This document shows, piece after piece, positions 8,792-17,869 of a stretch of DNA of 64,000 nt; position 1 is the stretch's first letter; every line of letters begins with the position of its first letter. The stretch lies in contig CAMVEX010000004.1 of NCBI GenBank assembly GCA_947166625.1, positions 62,001 through 126,000 on the forward strand, read 5' to 3'. The position numbers were made by a program, and so were the translations under genes. This DNA is from an uncultured Clostridia bacterium. Lineage in GTDB: Bacteria; Bacillota; Clostridia; Oscillospirales; Acutalibacteraceae. The notes below the pieces were generated by a model. That model searched no databases and had not been told where the DNA came from. It saw only the letters and a list, made by a program, of their open reading frames with translations.

Positions 8792-9268
8792 ATGAAAAAT
8801 TGTCCTTCATGCGGCAACCAGTGTCAGGATAACGATGAATTTTGCCAGGTTTGCGGAGCAAGGTTGACTCCCGCTGCCGGCGGCGCGGCTCCCGAAGGCC
8901 AGACCTTCAAGGATAAGGCTTATGATGCCTTCAATAACACCGCGGATACCACCGCCGATTATTCCCCCGAGGATATTTCCTCAAATAAGGTGTTTGCCAT
9001 TCTCTCTTATTTCGGGCTTTTATTCCTTGTGGCGATCATTGCCGCCCCGAATTCAAAGTTTGCCAAATTCCATGCAAATCAAGGTCTTGTGCTCTTTATC
9101 GCCGATCTGATAATCTGCGCTGTGGCGGTAATTCCGTTTATCGGATGGATCTTGAGTGCTGTCGGCGGAGTAGCCGGCCTTGTATTAGCCATTATCGGGA
9201 TCATAAATGCCGCTCAGGGCAATGCCAAAGAGCTTCCGATAATAGGAAAATACAGAATCCTCAAATAA
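8792..9268 (+). CDS. Zinc-ribbon protein with Tic20/DUF4870-like membrane domain
   Basis: 158 residues. Residues 1-25 form a zinc ribbon (CPSCG...FCQVCG). A variable acidic linker follows, and then three or four hydrophobic segments: NKVFAILSYFGLLFLVAII, FHANQGLVLFIADLIICAV and VGGVAGLVLAIIGIINAAQG. The FAKFHANQG signature is that of the DUF4870/Tic20-like group. The function of these small membrane proteins is unknown. The ATG at 8792 has AAAGAGG at good spacing; an ATG six bases earlier overlaps the stop of the lipid kinase and is too close to the ribosome site. Confidence 0.85.
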   Translation: MKNCPSCGNQCQDNDEFCQVCGARLTPAAGGAAPEGQTFKDKAYDAFNNTADTTADYSPEDISSNKVFAILSYFGLLFLVAIIAAPNSKFAKFHANQGLVLFIADLIICAVAVIPFIGWILSAVGGVAGLVLAIIGIINAAQGNAKELPIIGKYRILK

Positions 9269-9290
9269 AATATTCCGCACGGATAATTTT

Positions 9291-9328
9291 AAGCCCTTCG
9301 ATATCGGATGATACCGGAGGGCTTTGTC
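9291..9328. terminator. Bidirectional terminator between convergent genes
   Basis: A 15-bp stem (9291-9305 with 9310-9324, a few mismatches) with T runs on both strands. It serves the zinc-ribbon gene on the plus strand and thrH on the minus strand. Confidence 0.8.
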
Positions 9329-9339
9329 TGTTATTTTGT

Positions 9340-9939
9340 TTACAGAGCGGCCTTGATTGCCGCGAGCAGGTCGCCGTATTCTTCAAATGCGGGAATATCG
9401 GGATAATCGGCCTTGATTTTTTTCGTGCTTCTGAAAAGGAAGCCCGCCTTGCCGGCTTGGATCATACCGAGATCGTTATAGCTGTCTCCGCAGGCGACGG
9501 TTTCAAATCCGACGGATTGAAGCGCTTTGACGGTAGTCAGCTTTGATTTTTCACAGCGCATTCTGAAACCTGTTATCTCTCCGTTTTCGGCAACCTCGAG
9601 GCTGTTGCAGAATATTGTCGGCCAGCCTAATTTTTTCATCAGAGGCGTCGCAAACTGCTCGAAGGTGTCGCTCAGAATGATTACCTGGGTCAGCTCACGG
9701 AGTTCATCGAGAAACTCCTTCGATCCCGGCATCACATCAATGCGTGATATTACATCCTGAATCTCTCTGAGCCCGAGACCGTGCTCTTTGAGGATTCCGA
9801 TGCGGTATTTCATCAGCTTATCGTAGTCGGGCTCATCGCGCGTTGTTATTCTGAGCTCGGGGATTTTGGTTTCTTCTGCGAAGGCTATCCAGATCTCGGG
9901 TACGAGCACGCCTTCCAAATCAAGGCAAACTATGTTCAT
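9340..9939 (-). CDS. thrH: ThrH-type phosphoserine phosphatase / homoserine phosphotransferase
   Basis: 199 residues, HAD superfamily. Motif I is CLDLEGVLVPEIW, where D7 is the nucleophile and E9 replaces the usual second Asp, exactly as in Pseudomonas ThrH. VIILSDTFEQF (motif II) and AACGDSYNDLGMIQAG-like residues (motif IV region) follow. ThrH dephosphorylates phosphoserine and can transfer the phosphate to homoserine, linking serine and threonine synthesis. It is last in a minus-strand operon, 21 bases after nnr, with no obvious functional link to the fucosidase upstream. Confidence 0.9.
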   Translation of the reverse strand: MNIVCLDLEGVLVPEIWIAFAEETKIPELRITTRDEPDYDKLMKYRIGILKEHGLGLREIQDVISRIDVMPGSKEFLDELRELTQVIILSDTFEQFATPLMKKLGWPTIFCNSLEVAENGEITGFRMRCEKSKLTTVKALQSVGFETVACGDSYNDLGMIQAGKAGFLFRSTKKIKADYPDIPAFEEYGDLLAAIKAAL

Positions 9940-9960
9940 TCTAATCTCCTTTGGTCATGT

Positions 9961-11478
9961 TTATTCAAATTTTTTAAGATATCCGGGCAAAAATGAGATC
10001 AGATCGCCCGGGAGCATCCCTGCTTTGCTTACATAAGCGGCGTATTCATCGGCGCAGCCGCCGTGAATATATACCGCGGCGCAGGCGGCGTCAAAAGGCT
10101 CCATCCCCTGAGCCGAGAGCGAAACAAGTATGCCCGCGAGCAGGTCGCCGCTTCCGCCCTTGGCAAGGCCGCTGTTGCCGCTTGTGTTTACATATATTCT
10201 GTCTGCCCGTGAATTGCATACAACTGTATTCGCGCCCTTCAAAATTACCGTACACCCGTTTTCGCGGGCAAAATCTGCCGCCGCTTCGCAGGGGTCGTCT
10301 GTGATTTTGGAAACGCTTTTTCCCGTGAGCCTGCTCATTTCCGCAGGGTGCGGAGTAATGATCACGGATGATTTTGCGTTTTTGATCATATCGGATGAAG
10401 TGCCGATGCAGTTGAGCGCGTCCGCGTCCGCGATGAGCGGAATTTCAATGCGCCCGAATATCTCTTTCACAAGCGCGGCGGTTTCTTCATTTCTGCCGAT
10501 ACCGCAGCCGATAAGAGCCGCAGTGCAGGCTTTTGATTTTTGAATTATCGTATCTGCCGCCGATGCCGAAAAAGTTCCTTCATTGCACGACGGGCAGGGA
10601 AGCATTACCTGCTCTCTTATCGACGGAGCTATCGCGCTATAGGCAGCGTCGGGGAATGCGAGAGTCACCAGCCCCGCGCCGCTTCTCAGCGCCCCTTCCG
10701 AAGCTATCTTAGCCGCTCCGGGCATATTCCTGCTGCCGAGAATACAAAGGGCGTTGCCGAATGTACCCTTGTGTGATACTTCGGGTCTTCGCGGCAGTGA
10801 TCTGCGTATATCTTCATCCGACAGGGCGAATTTTGTAATATCGCAGGATCTTTCAAGCTCACTTGCCGTGATGCCTATGTCGGCGACGGCGATTTCGCCG
10901 CATACCGATCTTGACGGTTTCATTATATGTATCGGCTTTAGCGCGGAGATTGCGACGGTCAGCTCCGCTTTGAAGCAGGCGCCGTGTATTTCTGCCGTGT
11001 CGCATTCCGTTCCGGACGGAGTATCAATGCTGACAACGGGTTTTCCGCTTGAATTTACCGCATTTATCAATGCGCTTATGTCTTCATCCGGCTCGCCCCT
11101 GAAGCCCGTGCCGAAAAGGGCGTCGATTATTACATCGGCTTCGTTTATCAGGGAGCCGTGATCCGCCGTTTCGTATATCCTTCCGCCGTCAACGAGATCC
11201 ATATTGTTTATTGAAATATCGTCAACCGGTCTCCCGCAAGGGAGCAGGATCGTTGTATCGCATCCTTTTTCGGCGAGGATCCTCGCGCAGACAAATCCGT
11301 CTCCGCCGTTTTTGCCTTTGCCGGAGATTATCAGATACTTTTTGATCCCGTATCTTTCAAAAATTATTTCGGAGCAGGCTCTGCCCGCATTTTCCATCAG
11401 CTCCGCAAAGCTCAGCCCTCTTTCAACGGCAAGGCATTCCGCCGAATACATCTGCTTTCCGGTAAGAATATGATTCAT
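9961..11478 (-). CDS. nnr: Bifunctional NAD(P)H-hydrate epimerase / ADP-dependent NAD(P)H-hydrate dehydratase
   Basis: 505 residues, two domains. Residues 1-210 are the YjeF_N epimerase (KYLIISGKGKNGGDGFVCAR). Residues 220-505 are the ribokinase-like dehydratase with ITPHPAEMSRLTG, VILKGANTVV and the nucleotide site GNSGLAKGGSGDLLAGI. Together they repair hydrated NADH and NADPH. The start ATG is one base after the fucosidase stop, so translation is probably coupled. Confidence 0.95.
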   Translation of the reverse strand: MNHILTGKQMYSAECLAVERGLSFAELMENAGRACSEIIFERYGIKKYLIISGKGKNGGDGFVCARILAEKGCDTTILLPCGRPVDDISINNMDLVDGGRIYETADHGSLINEADVIIDALFGTGFRGEPDEDISALINAVNSSGKPVVSIDTPSGTECDTAEIHGACFKAELTVAISALKPIHIMKPSRSVCGEIAVADIGITASELERSCDITKFALSDEDIRRSLPRRPEVSHKGTFGNALCILGSRNMPGAAKIASEGALRSGAGLVTLAFPDAAYSAIAPSIREQVMLPCPSCNEGTFSASAADTIIQKSKACTAALIGCGIGRNEETAALVKEIFGRIEIPLIADADALNCIGTSSDMIKNAKSSVIITPHPAEMSRLTGKSVSKITDDPCEAAADFARENGCTVILKGANTVVCNSRADRIYVNTSGNSGLAKGGSGDLLAGILVSLSAQGMEPFDAACAAVYIHGGCADEYAAYVSKAGMLPGDLISFLPGYLKKFE

Positions 11479-11479
11479 T

Positions 11480-12769
11480 TTACTTTATTTCTCTTGAAAG
11501 ACCTGCGTTGAGCTGAGGGAAGTAAGAGGCGAATCTGTATTCCGGCTCGCAGTCAAATTCAAGCTTTATCATCGGGAGTCCGAGAATTTTATCCGGGTTT
11601 TCTTCGGGCAGATTTTTGAGGATGATCCTGTCCCCGATTTTTTCAAATTCTATCTCGGATCCGTTCATGAATGAGATCCTCCTGGGCTCGGTGAAAAATC
11701 CGCCGATACCCATTTCTCCGTTGTGAGGGTGCCAGATCCTGTTCCACATATATACATTGTTGCCCTTGCAGGTCGAGCGTGAAACTCCGTTGCACTGATA
11801 CTGATTGCCGCAGAGTTTTTTGAGGTCGCCATAAACAGCCTCGCCGTATGCTTCGAGCCATTCGCCCACCTTTGTCATCGGCTCTATCGCTTCCTCGGGG
11901 ATGCTGCCGTCGGGCATCGGGCCCACATTCAGGAGCAGGTTGCCTCCTCTTTCACAGCAGGTCTCAAGCATTTTGATTATCTGCTGAGCCGAATAGCTGT
12001 AGGGGAGAGCCTGCTTGCTGTCAAGATAACCCCAGCTCACGCCGTTGAAGGTCATACACGCCTCCCAATCGCGCTCCGAAGGGCGGATATCTTCTTCGGG
12101 GGTTCCGAAATCCTCGGGAAGACGGCTTCTGTCATTGATTATGATATGAGGCTGGATCGAGCGCAGATATTGATTGCGCGCGAGAGAATCCCAGCCCTCC
12201 CAGCTTTCCATCGGGCTCGGGACATCATACCAGAGAATATCAATATCGCCGTATTGAGTGAGAAGCTCTTCGTTGAGAGCCTTTATATAGTCGGTAAATC
12301 TGCGCCTTGCGTCCGTATCATAAGCCGCGGCGAATGCGTCGGGATGATGCCAGTCCATGCAGGATGTATAAAATCCGAATTTGAGGCCGTATTCGCGGCA
12401 TGCCTCACAGAATTCTTTCACTATATCTCTGTGAGGGCCGTAGTTTACCGAATTATAAGGGTTTGCCTTTGAATCCCAAAGCGAGAAGCCCTCGTGATGG
12501 CGGGATGTCAACACCATATATTTGCAGCCCGCTTTTTTTGCCAGCGCCGCCCATTCGCGGCAGCAGCCCTCTTTGGGCGCAAAGGTTTCGGCGTATTTCT
12601 CATACTCCTTGGGAGGTATGTTTTCGCACGCCATAACCCATTCGTTTCTGCCTATCTGAGAGTAGAGACCGTAATGGACAAACATTCCGAAGCGCGCCTC
12701 GCGCCACCATTTCATTCTCTCATCTCTGGTTTGAGCTATTTGTTTTTCATATTCGGGAAGAGACAGCAT
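11480..12769 (-). CDS. Alpha-L-fucosidase, glycoside hydrolase family 29
   Basis: 429 residues, without signal peptide, so probably cytoplasmic. The GH29 barrel is shown by RFGMFVHYGLYSQ (27-39), SRHHEGFSLWDS (89-100) and DIDILWYDVPSP, where D182 is the expected nucleophile. GGNLLLNVGPMPDGSIPEEA closes the catalytic domain. The family releases L-fucose from glycans with retention. The preceding GPH symporter gene (14-base gap) probably imports fucosylated saccharides, which fits use of host mucin or milk oligosaccharides. The short C-terminal beta domain is present. Confidence 0.92.
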   Translation of the reverse strand: MLSLPEYEKQIAQTRDERMKWWREARFGMFVHYGLYSQIGRNEWVMACENIPPKEYEKYAETFAPKEGCCREWAALAKKAGCKYMVLTSRHHEGFSLWDSKANPYNSVNYGPHRDIVKEFCEACREYGLKFGFYTSCMDWHHPDAFAAAYDTDARRRFTDYIKALNEELLTQYGDIDILWYDVPSPMESWEGWDSLARNQYLRSIQPHIIINDRSRLPEDFGTPEEDIRPSERDWEACMTFNGVSWGYLDSKQALPYSYSAQQIIKMLETCCERGGNLLLNVGPMPDGSIPEEAIEPMTKVGEWLEAYGEAVYGDLKKLCGNQYQCNGVSRSTCKGNNVYMWNRIWHPHNGEMGIGGFFTEPRRISFMNGSEIEFEKIGDRIILKNLPEENPDKILGLPMIKLEFDCEPEYRFASYFPQLNAGLSREIK

Positions 12770-12783
12770 TTTTTTGATCCTCC

Positions 12784-14217
12784 TTAATTGCTTTTATCGG
12801 CCGACGCCTTGCTTCTGCGCTCCTGAAGAGCGGCTGAAATATCCGCCTTCTTCTTTCCGTAAAGATCATATTTTAAAATCGGGATCGCGGAGAGAAGCGC
12901 AAGAATGCCGGGCATGGCGGTATATGCAAAGAATATCATGTTTTTGGTTGAGTCGCTGAAGCTCGCGCCGGCAGCGAGAGCCTGCGAATAACCCGATCTG
13001 CTTACAAAGATAAGGCCGAGCGCCGTTCCGAGGGCGAGGCAGACCTTGATCGTGAGAGAGAGGAGGGCATAGACGGGCCCTTCCTTTCTCATGCCGGTTT
13101 CATATTCATAATAATCCACACAGTCCGCAGTCATGATCATCGGCATAAGAGTGACCGCGCTGAACTGAAGACCGATGAGGAAGAGGAAAATATACATCAC
13201 TATCTGATTCTGCGTCACGAAAGCAAAGACGATATAAGCGAGTACGGAGATGGCGAAGCCGTAGATCGAGAGCGCGAGATAGGTGATCTTTTCGCCGAGT
13301 TTTTTGATGAGCATCGGGGTGATCGCCATGGAGATCATTGAGCCTATTGCCGTGGTGATGCCGAGAATTATAACGAGATTCTGGCTTCCGATAAGAGCAT
13401 TTGCCGCCTGGACCTGGATCCCCATCGCCATCTGCCTGCCGAAGCCGAGGAAGTATGATACGATGACAAGGATGAGCGGCTTGTTGCCCTTTATCGCTCC
13501 CACCATATCCTTGAAGGTGTTCTTTTCGCCCGCGGTGTAGGGGACTCTCTCTTTATTCCACAGAACTATCAGCGCCATAAGGATACATCCCGCCGCCGCG
13601 GTCGCGAGAGCGGACCAGAAATATTCGCCTGCGATCATCGGAGAATCGGTTTCGCCCTGCTTCACAAGCACCTTTGAGCCCTCGGGGATAAGAAGGCATA
13701 CAACGGGGACTATCACCGCGCAGGCGGAGAATCCGATCTGCTTTGCCGTATTCGCGATCGAAACCACATTCGTTCTCTCGGTGGGGTTGGGCGTAAGCAC
13801 CGCTGCGATGCCCTGCGTCGGAACATCCGCGAGGGTCATTCCGAGGCACCAGATAAGGAATGTGACAAAAATATAAATGTAGAGTTTATTTCCCGCGTTT
13901 TCAAAATGAAGAGCCTCGATGTCAAAGAAAATCAAAGCGGTGAATATGAGAAGAATGGGTATGGAAACGAGTATAAACGGCTTGAATTTGCCGAGTTTCC
14001 CGTTTGTGCCCTCGATTTTGTTGCCGACTATCGGATCGAATATCGCAGAGACGACCTTCGCAACAAGTATAATTATCCCTACCACCGCTAGGCTCGCGCC
14101 CATGACCGAACCGTAAAACTCAGCCTGGTATGAATTCAGAAGCCCCACTATCGCCTGAAATCCGAAAAGTCCGAGCGAATAGCCGAGGATCTCTTTGAGA
14201 TTCATATACTTTTTCAT
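12784..14217 (-). CDS. GPH-family sugar:cation symporter (MFS)
   Basis: 477 residues, about 12 membrane helices. LGYSLGLFGFQAIVGLLNSY at the start and the loop around DPIVGNKIEGTNGKLGKFKP are typical of the glycoside-pentoside-hexuronide group related to MelB and XylP. It sits in the cytoplasmic membrane and brings in sugars with Na+ or H+. Its place directly before the fucosidase suggests a fucosylated oligosaccharide or glycoside as substrate; this is inference from context. The first four bases overlap the end of gtrA. Confidence 0.9.
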   Translation of the reverse strand: MKKYMNLKEILGYSLGLFGFQAIVGLLNSYQAEFYGSVMGASLAVVGIIILVAKVVSAIFDPIVGNKIEGTNGKLGKFKPFILVSIPILLIFTALIFFDIEALHFENAGNKLYIYIFVTFLIWCLGMTLADVPTQGIAAVLTPNPTERTNVVSIANTAKQIGFSACAVIVPVVCLLIPEGSKVLVKQGETDSPMIAGEYFWSALATAAAGCILMALIVLWNKERVPYTAGEKNTFKDMVGAIKGNKPLILVIVSYFLGFGRQMAMGIQVQAANALIGSQNLVIILGITTAIGSMISMAITPMLIKKLGEKITYLALSIYGFAISVLAYIVFAFVTQNQIVMYIFLFLIGLQFSAVTLMPMIMTADCVDYYEYETGMRKEGPVYALLSLTIKVCLALGTALGLIFVSRSGYSQALAAGASFSDSTKNMIFFAYTAMPGILALLSAIPILKYDLYGKKKADISAALQERRSKASADKSN

Positions 14218-14756
14218 TCTTTTTCCTCCTGTTTATCACCGTCTCCGGCTCCCTCTCCGCTCTTTTTTCCGAACGAAACGAGTTTGCTGAAAACGTAGTT
14301 GAAAATGATTACAAAGACAGAGACCGCAAGCTTTGCAATCATTCCTTTTACCCCGAATAATCTGCCGTCAAGCCCCGCCTTCATAAGAAGCTCGGGCAGG
14401 AAGATTTCCATAAGCCCGGTCAGAGCCCTTGCGGCAACGAAAGAAAGGAATTCCCTCAAAAATACCTTTGCCTTAAAGCTCTTGCTTTTGAATACAAAAA
14501 GCTTGTTTGTAAAAAACGCGAAAAGGACGCTGACCGCCCAGGCTATCGCGTTGACAAGAGTGAATTCACCCGATTTCTCCTCGGTGAATATAAACCTTTT
14601 GAGGATTATTGTTGTCACATAATTGACAAGGGTGGTCAGCACTCCGAAAATAATATAGAGCATTATTTCCTCTGTGACGACCCTGTCGATTATCTTGCCC
14701 GCCGCCGAATCTTTTTTGAAGATGCGAAACAGCGCGGCGCGAAGCTTCTCAATCAT
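14214..14756 (-). CDS. GtrA family membrane protein
   Basis: 180 residues, four membrane helices of the GtrA/DPMS type: YIIFGVLTTLVNYVTTIIL, NAIAWAVSVLFAFFTNKLFVF and AVSVFVIIFNYVFSKLVSFG. Family members help flip polyprenyl-linked sugars during cell-surface polysaccharide assembly. First gene of the minus-strand operon; it overlaps the symporter by four bases. The charged C-terminal tail (about residues 165-180) is not part of the fold. Confidence 0.88.
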   Translation of the reverse strand: MIEKLRAALFRIFKKDSAAGKIIDRVVTEEIMLYIIFGVLTTLVNYVTTIILKRFIFTEEKSGEFTLVNAIAWAVSVLFAFFTNKLFVFKSKSFKAKVFLREFLSFVAARALTGLMEIFLPELLMKAGLDGRLFGVKGMIAKLAVSVFVIIFNYVFSKLVSFGKKSGEGAGDGDKQEEKE

Positions 14757-14800
14757 AATTTACGCTCCGATTATTTCTCAATTTCAAATATACCACGCCT

Positions 14801-14829
14801 ATTTTAATCTATCGAAACCTTAAAGTCAA
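14801..14829 (-). promoter_or_regulatory. Promoter of the gtrA-GPH-fucosidase operon
   Basis: On the minus strand: TTGACT (14829-14824), 17 bases, TAAAAT (14806-14801). It stands back to back with the plus-strand promoter at 14837-14864. Confidence 0.8.
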
Positions 14830-14836
14830 TAAATGC

Positions 14837-14864
14837 TTGCATTTTTAATTAAATATGATAAAAT
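14837..14864 (+). promoter_or_regulatory. Promoter of the DUF1624 gene, placed for a leaderless mRNA
   Basis: TTGCAT (14837-14842), 16-base spacer, TAAAAT (14859-14864). Transcription should start about 7 bases later, which is at the ATG (14872). Confidence 0.6.
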
Positions 14865-14871
14865 ATCCGTT

Positions 14872-15666
14872 ATGGAAACGAAAACACGGGTGAAGAATAA
14901 AAGAAGGATAGAACTCCTTGATGAAATCAGAGGTATCGCCGTTTTTTGCATGGTGTTTTATCACGCATACTATGTGATGGGCGATATGTTCGGAATGAGC
15001 GGGGCTCGCAGGCTTTATGATTTTTTTATGCCGGCAGAGCCGCTTTTCGCCGCCCTGTTTATTGCGGTTTGCGGGATTTCCTGCTCTCTGTCGGAGAATA
15101 ATCTCAAAAGAAGCGTAAAAATTCTCATTGCCGCCGCCGCGTTTACCTTCGTGACATGCTTTGTGATGCATCGGCTCGGCATTTACGGCGCTGAGGTATG
15201 GTTCGGGATCCTTCATTTCCTCGGCTTTTCCGTTTTGATTTACGCTCTGGGCAAAAAGCTTTTTGACCGTATCAATCCTTATTTCGGGCTCACGGGCTGC
15301 GCGGTGCTCTACCCGTTTTTCAGCGGGATAAGCAAAGGCGCTCTCGGCTACGGCGAGATGCTTAATATCACTCTGCCGCAGGTATTATACCGCACTGATT
15401 GGCTCGTGCCGCTCGGCATTTACAGCGAAACCTTCTCGGCCGCGGATTATTTCCCGCTTCTGCCCTTTATATTCATATTTTTTGCCGGGGTATTTATCGG
15501 CAGGATAATTATGATAAAGGGCTTCCCCGAGTATTCATACCGCAAAAGGCTCCCTCTTTTCGGAGCGATCGGAAGGCACGCCTTCATAATTTATGTTTTG
15601 CATTTCCCGGTCATTTACGGGATTTTGTATGCCGCCGGGATGCTGGCGCAAATAATAAAAAAATAA
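14872..15666 (+). CDS. DUF1624 / heparan-alpha-glucosaminide N-acetyltransferase-like membrane protein
   Basis: 264 residues, about seven membrane helices. The opening RIELLDEIRGIAVFCMVFYH, with a conserved Arg-Gly and His, is the mark of the DUF1624/acyltransferase-3-like family that transfers acyl groups to sugars across the membrane. The true substrate is unknown. The ATG at 14872 starts at the conserved region; no ribosome site precedes it, and the promoter lies so close that the message may have no leader. The mrp gene follows after 18 bases. Confidence 0.8.
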   Translation: METKTRVKNKRRIELLDEIRGIAVFCMVFYHAYYVMGDMFGMSGARRLYDFFMPAEPLFAALFIAVCGISCSLSENNLKRSVKILIAAAAFTFVTCFVMHRLGIYGAEVWFGILHFLGFSVLIYALGKKLFDRINPYFGLTGCAVLYPFFSGISKGALGYGEMLNITLPQVLYRTDWLVPLGIYSETFSAADYFPLLPFIFIFFAGVFIGRIIMIKGFPEYSYRKRLPLFGAIGRHAFIIYVLHFPVIYGILYAAGMLAQIIKK

Positions 15667-15684
15667 TTTTCAGGAGATATATTT

Positions 15685-16518
15685 ATGAGCGAAAACTGTA
15701 CAACATCAAATTGTGAAAGCTGCGGGGCAGATTGCCCCTCAAGAAAGGCGCCGCAGGATCTCAGGATTCCCGCCGGCGAAAACAGCAGGATAAAAAAGGT
15801 GATAGGCGTTGTCAGCGGCAAGGGCGGCGTAGGCAAATCCCTCGTCACTTCACTGCTCGCGACGGCAATGCAGTCGCGCGGCAAAAACTGCGCAGTGCTT
15901 GACGCCGATATTACCGGCCCCTCGATCCCGAAATCTTTCGGGATAAACAAAAGGGCTCAGGCGGATGAAACCGGTCTGCTTCCCGAGGTCACAAAGACCG
16001 GGGTCAAGATCATGTCCGTAAACCTCCTGCTCGAAACCGAGGATTCACCCGTGGTCTGGAGAGGGCCTGTTATTTCGGGAGTTATCCAGCAGTTCTGGAG
16101 AGATGTCGCCTGGGGCGATGTGGATTATATGTTTGTCGATATGCCTCCGGGAACGGGCGATGTTGCTCTCACCGTATTCCAGAATCTGCCGGTGGACGGT
16201 ATCATTATCGTAACCACTCCGCAGGATCTTGTTACCATGATAGTCAAAAAGGCATATAATATGGCAAAGCTCATGAATATCCCCGTGCTGGGATTCATTG
16301 AAAATATGAGCTATGCCCTCTGCCCCGATTGCGGCAAAAAGATAGAGATTTTCGGCACGAGCAAGGCGGATGAGATCGCGCAGGAGCTTATGATCCCTCT
16401 CATCGCGAAAATACCGATGGATCCCGTTACGGCAAATCTCGTTGACAAAGGCGCCGTTGAGCTTGCCAATACCGATTTCCTCGACAAGGCCGCCGAATTA
16501 CTTGAAAGGATGAATTGA
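15685..16518 (+). CDS. mrp: Mrp/NBP35 family Fe-S cluster carrier ATPase
   Basis: 277 residues. A short N-terminal region with four cysteines (C5, C10, C13, C17) is followed by the deviant Walker A SGKGGVGKSLVTS, DADITGPSIPK, the FVDMPPGTGDVALT switch and near the end ALCPDCGKK, whose CXXC binds the bridging cluster between two subunits. Family role: assembly or transfer of [4Fe-4S] clusters in the cytoplasm. ATG after AGGAGA. It is one base upstream of serS and likely cotranscribed. Confidence 0.93.
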   Translation: MSENCTTSNCESCGADCPSRKAPQDLRIPAGENSRIKKVIGVVSGKGGVGKSLVTSLLATAMQSRGKNCAVLDADITGPSIPKSFGINKRAQADETGLLPEVTKTGVKIMSVNLLLETEDSPVVWRGPVISGVIQQFWRDVAWGDVDYMFVDMPPGTGDVALTVFQNLPVDGIIIVTTPQDLVTMIVKKAYNMAKLMNIPVLGFIENMSYALCPDCGKKIEIFGTSKADEIAQELMIPLIAKIPMDPVTANLVDKGAVELANTDFLDKAAELLERMN

Positions 16519-16519
16519 A

Positions 16520-17809
16520 ATGATAGATATTAAATTTCTCAGAGAAAATCCCGAAATCGTCAAGCAGAATATAAAGAATAAGTTTCAGGATAAAAAGCTC
16601 CCTCTCGTTGACGAAGTGATAGAACTTGATGCAAAATACCGCGCCGTCAAGACCGAAGCCGACGGCATAAGAGCGCAAAAAAACAAGATAGCCAAAGAGA
16701 TAGGCGCTCTGATGGCTCAGGGCAAGCGCGATGAGGCCGAGCAGGTAAAGGCAAAGGTTGCCGAATACGCAGGCAGGCTCGCTCAGCTTGAAAAGGAGGA
16801 GCCGGAGCTCGAAAAAAAGATAACCGATATTATGATGGTCATTCCGAATATTATCGATCCGAGCGTCCCCATCGGCAAGGATGACAGTGAAAATGTCGAG
16901 GTCACCAGATACGGCGAGCCCGCTGTCCCCGATTTTGAGATACCTTATCACACCGATATTATGGAGAGATTCAACGGCATTGATCTCGACGCCGCCAGAA
17001 GAGTTGCGGGAAACGGATTTTATTATCTTATGGGCGATATTGCCCGTCTCCACTCCGCCTGCACCGCCTATGCGCGCGATTTTATGATAAATAAGGGCTT
17101 TACCTACTGCGTGCCTCCGTTTATGATCCGTTCCGGAGTCGTCACGGGCGTTATGAGCTTTGCCGAGATGGACGCCATGATGTATAAAATCGAGGGCGAA
17201 GATCTCTATCTTATCGGCACAAGCGAACATTCCATGATAGGCAAATATATTGATACGATAGTTGAGGAGGATACTCTTCCCCACACCCTCACCAGTTATT
17301 CCCCCTGCTTCCGCAAGGAAAAGGGCGCTCACGGAATCGAGGAGAGAGGCGTTTACAGGATCCACCAGTTTGAAAAGCAGGAAATGATCGTTGTGTGCAG
17401 ACCCGAGGAGAGCCCCGAATGGTTTGATAAGCTCTGGTCATACACCGTCGAACTTTTCCGCTCGATGGATGTTCCCGTAAGAACTCTCGAATGCTGCTCG
17501 GGAGACCTTGCCGATCTGAAGGTGAAATCCTTTGATGTCGAGGCGTGGTCACCCAGACAGAAGAAGTATTTTGAAGTCGGTTCCTGCTCAAATCTCGGTG
17601 ACGCTCAGGCCCGCCGTCTCAAGATCAGAGTCAACGGAAAAGACGGCAAGAAGTATTATGCTCACACCCTCAACAACACCGTTGTCGCTCCTCCGAGAAT
17701 GCTCATCGCCCTGCTTGAGAATAATCTCAACGCAGACGGCAGCGTAAATATTCCCGAGGTGCTCAGACCTTATATGGGCGGCAAGGATAAACTCGTTCCC
17801 GTAAAATAA
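16520..17809 (+). CDS. serS: Seryl-tRNA synthetase
   Basis: 429 residues, standard length. The N-terminal antiparallel coiled coil (about 30-100) contacts the long variable arm of tRNA-Ser. The class II core has motif 2 (CFRKEKGAHGIEERGVYRIH) and motif 3 (ARRLKIRVNG, then NNTVVAPPRMLIALLENN). It charges tRNA-Ser with serine in the cytoplasm. No T-box leader is present because the gene follows mrp by a single base. A terminator ends the unit. Confidence 0.97.
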   Translation: MIDIKFLRENPEIVKQNIKNKFQDKKLPLVDEVIELDAKYRAVKTEADGIRAQKNKIAKEIGALMAQGKRDEAEQVKAKVAEYAGRLAQLEKEEPELEKKITDIMMVIPNIIDPSVPIGKDDSENVEVTRYGEPAVPDFEIPYHTDIMERFNGIDLDAARRVAGNGFYYLMGDIARLHSACTAYARDFMINKGFTYCVPPFMIRSGVVTGVMSFAEMDAMMYKIEGEDLYLIGTSEHSMIGKYIDTIVEEDTLPHTLTSYSPCFRKEKGAHGIEERGVYRIHQFEKQEMIVVCRPEESPEWFDKLWSYTVELFRSMDVPVRTLECCSGDLADLKVKSFDVEAWSPRQKKYFEVGSCSNLGDAQARRLKIRVNGKDGKKYYAHTLNNTVVAPPRMLIALLENNLNADGSVNIPEVLRPYMGGKDKLVPVK

Positions 17810-17817
17810 ATATCTCA

Positions 17818-17852
17818 AGGCGTAAGTGAATTATTTTGCTTACGCCTGTTGT
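17818..17852 (+). terminator. Rho-independent terminator after serS
   Basis: Perfect 9-bp stem (17818-17826 with 17839-17847), 12-base loop, followed by a T-rich stretch that runs up to the sialidase start. Confidence 0.75.
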
Positions 17853-17869
17853 TTATAAGAGTGATTATT

